The translations under genes were made by a program, and so were the position numbers. From assembly GCA_009885275.1 (NCBI GenBank), contig VFKY01000231.1, positions 1-5,830 of the forward strand: a stretch of DNA of 5,830 nucleotides, given 5' to 3'. The notes beneath the pieces were generated by a model that worked only from the letters and a program-made list of their open reading frames with translations, was not told the DNA's origin and did not search any database. The stretch's first letter is position 1; each line of letters begins with the position of its first letter. Positions 4,571-5,830 of the stretch are shown here, piece by piece. The stretch comes from Verrucomicrobiota bacterium. Lineage in GTDB: Bacteria > Verrucomicrobiota > Verrucomicrobiia > Verrucomicrobiales > Verrucomicrobiaceae.

Positions 4571-5830
4571 ATGCGAATGATGCAAAGCGACAACGGAGAA
4601 TGGAGATCAAGATTAACCGGACGAGCATGCATTTTATTGTGTTTGCTATGTTTTGATCTTCCAATGGTGAGTGCCCAATCAGAGAGCACCATTAAAATAG
4701 ACCCCCACCAAAATAGTCTGGGAGTGCCATTCATCGAAATCACTGATTTGCCTGTTTTGATTGCTAAATGGGAGACTCGGGTTTCTGACTTTGAGATATT
4801 CGTGAAGGAGTCGGCCTATTCGTGGGAGGAAAAAACTTATTTTCCGCAAACTGGCGATCACCCGGTAGTGAATGTGAACATAAAGGATGCGAATGCTTTC
4901 TGCGAATGGCTGTCGAAGCGAGAGAGAGCTTCGGGTAAGATCAACGACAAGCAAAGCTATCGACTACCTACAAACGGTGAGTGGGACGTGGCTTCCGAAG
5001 TCGAAACACAAGTTGATCTGACAAAAAAAACCACTGAAGTATCATTCCCATGGGGGAAAGCATGGCCGCCATCACCTAGAGCGGGTAACTTTAATTCCCA
5101 AGAATTGGACGGTACGGATGATGGATTCATTTATACCGCACCTGTGGGAAGCTTTCAATCCAGCGTATTGGGATTTGATGATCTGGCAGGTAACATTTGG
5201 GAATGGGTGCAAGACGATGCTAACAAAGCAGATGAAGCGACACTGCGCGGAGGTTCCTGGCAGTATTTTAACAAGGAGAGTTTACAATCGAGCTATCGCT
5301 ATGTTGTGTCCTCGAAACTGCGTCGCCCCAGTGTGGGATTCAGGTGCGTCTTTGAAGACAAAGCACGAGCTGAGACATTACTTGCTTCGCAGAAACGCAT
5401 CTTGAAAGAAAAAGGGGATCAATTGATGGCGAGAAGCAAGACCACAAAGGACGAGGTTGAACAGCTCAAGAACAAGATGTCTGAAAAAGTTGAATTGACT
5501 GCGGACGAGAAGCTAGCCGCGAAAAACCGCCTCTTGAATGACCGCTCTGATCGCGAGAGTTTTGTTAACAGCCTTGGCATCACCTTTTTACTTCTCCCGG
5601 ACAGCACTGGCTTGATCAGCATACGGGAAATTCGTCCCAAAGATATGATGAATTGGGCATCTATCACCGGAAAAAAGATTGGAAACGATTCAATTCTTAG
5701 CGCGGAAGAGATGAATGCGTTTTGTGAGTGGCTAGCAACTCGTGAACGTTGGCAAAAAGTCATCAATGAAAAGGCGGTTTACCGTTTGGCCACGAAAACG
5801 GAACAGTCAGGCAGTGCGGGCTCAAGTGAA
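4571..5830 (+). CDS. Secreted protein with tandem SUMF/FGE-like domains (3' end outside window)
   Basis: Open frame of 420 residues running off the right edge. A Sec signal peptide is visible: basic start (R12-R18), hydrophobic LLCLLC core, likely cleavage after VSA (A35). Domain 1 (about 48-261) is of the formylglycine-generating enzyme/sulfatase-modifying-factor fold: WETRVSDFE (67-75), HPVVNV (97-102), NAFCEWL (108-114), YRLPTNGEW (130-138), APVGSF (190-195), LAGNIWEWV (205-213), LRGGSW (225-230) and VGFRCV (255-260). The two copper-binding catalytic cysteines of true FGE, expected between RGGSW and GFR, are absent, so this domain is probably not a sulfatase activator. Residues about 264-328 form a charged, probably helical linker. 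A second SUMF domain starts at about 333 (NSLGITF) and repeats NAFCEWL (382-388) and YRLAT (404-408). The ATG at 4571 is the first ATG in frame; only a weak GGGAA lies upstream. TTG 4484 and GTG 4493 are possible but would bury the signal peptide. Role unknown; ligand binding or envelope structure is plausible. Confidence 0.85.
   Translation, partial: MRMMQSDNGEWRSRLTGRACILLCLLCFDLPMVSAQSESTIKIDPHQNSLGVPFIEITDLPVLIAKWETRVSDFEIFVKESAYSWEEKTYFPQTGDHPVVNVNIKDANAFCEWLSKRERASGKINDKQSYRLPTNGEWDVASEVETQVDLTKKTTEVSFPWGKAWPPSPRAGNFNSQELDGTDDGFIYTAPVGSFQSSVLGFDDLAGNIWEWVQDDANKADEATLRGGSWQYFNKESLQSSYRYVVSSKLRRPSVGFRCVFEDKARAETLLASQKRILKEKGDQLMARSKTTKDEVEQLKNKMSEKVELTADEKLAAKNRLLNDRSDRESFVNSLGITFLLLPDSTGLISIREIRPKDMMNWASITGKKIGNDSILSAEEMNAFCEWLATRERWQKVINEKAVYRLATKTEQSGSAGSSE
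4712..5794 (+). repeat. Protein-level tandem duplication of the SUMF domain
   Basis: Within the last gene, the order NSLG, then NAFCEWL, then YRL occurs twice (residues 48, 108, 130 and again 333, 382, 404). The spacing from NAFCEW to YRL is 22 residues in both copies. The copies are clearly diverged, and the second has lost the usual P and the E-W of RLPTxxEW, so this is an old domain duplication, not a recent DNA repeat. Confidence 0.75.

Noticed and set aside
5118..5766. Open frames of 95 codons (plus) and 115 codons (minus) at the right end
   Set aside because: Both overlap the continuous SUMF-domain frame 4571-5830, which carries signal peptide and domain motifs.
1..5830. CRISPR array, tRNA or rRNA gene, insertion sequence, phage or defence system
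   Set aside because: I saw no regularly spaced repeats, cloverleaf-like sequence, transposase or recognised defence protein; the five genes all belong to ordinary metabolic, envelope or SUMF families.

Overview
The window looks like chromosomal DNA of a free-living Gram-negative-type bacterium, most probably from the Planctomycetota-Verrucomicrobiota-Chlamydiota group and best fitting Verrucomicrobiota. The grounds are the company of genes: a twin-arginine-exported sugar isomerase-like TIM barrel, a sugar-porter-like MFS protein, and a secreted protein with tandem sulfatase-modifying-factor (SUMF/FGE) domains of a style common in that group. The G+C content is moderate. This taxonomic guess rests on family recollection, not on a search.

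Layout. Four genes lie on the minus strand and one on the plus strand. From the left edge: the N-terminal 147 residues of an MFS transporter (1-441, running off the edge); 75 bp upstream of it in the same direction, a Tat-signal sugar phosphate isomerase/epimerase family protein (517-1428); a 313-bp gap; an exported L,D-transpeptidase (YkuD) (1742-2569); a 118-bp gap; and a membrane-bound processive GT2 glycosyltransferase of the cellulose synthase/CslA type (2688-4199). A 371-bp divergent intergenic region with several small repeats and palindromes follows. The last gene (4571 to the right edge, plus strand) encodes a secreted protein with one full SUMF domain, a charged helical linker and the start of a second SUMF domain; its 3' end lies outside the window.

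How they may work together. The isomerase and the MFS transporter are plausibly one transcription unit for import and conversion of a sugar or polyol. The L,D-transpeptidase and the GT2 enzyme are both envelope-building proteins (peptidoglycan cross-linking or anchoring, and polysaccharide synthesis with export) and may be co-transcribed, but nothing proves a functional link. The SUMF protein is divergently placed and lacks the catalytic cysteines in its complete domain, so it is more likely a binding or structural protein than a formylglycine-generating enzyme.

I found no tRNA, rRNA, CRISPR array, insertion sequence or phage gene, and no convincing previously undescribed system. The most noteworthy items are the cysteine-less tandem SUMF protein, a perfect but orphan Shine-Dalgarno sequence locked in a possible hairpin after the glycosyltransferase gene, the absence of convincing Shine-Dalgarno sequences before all five genes, and the small repeats between the divergent genes.
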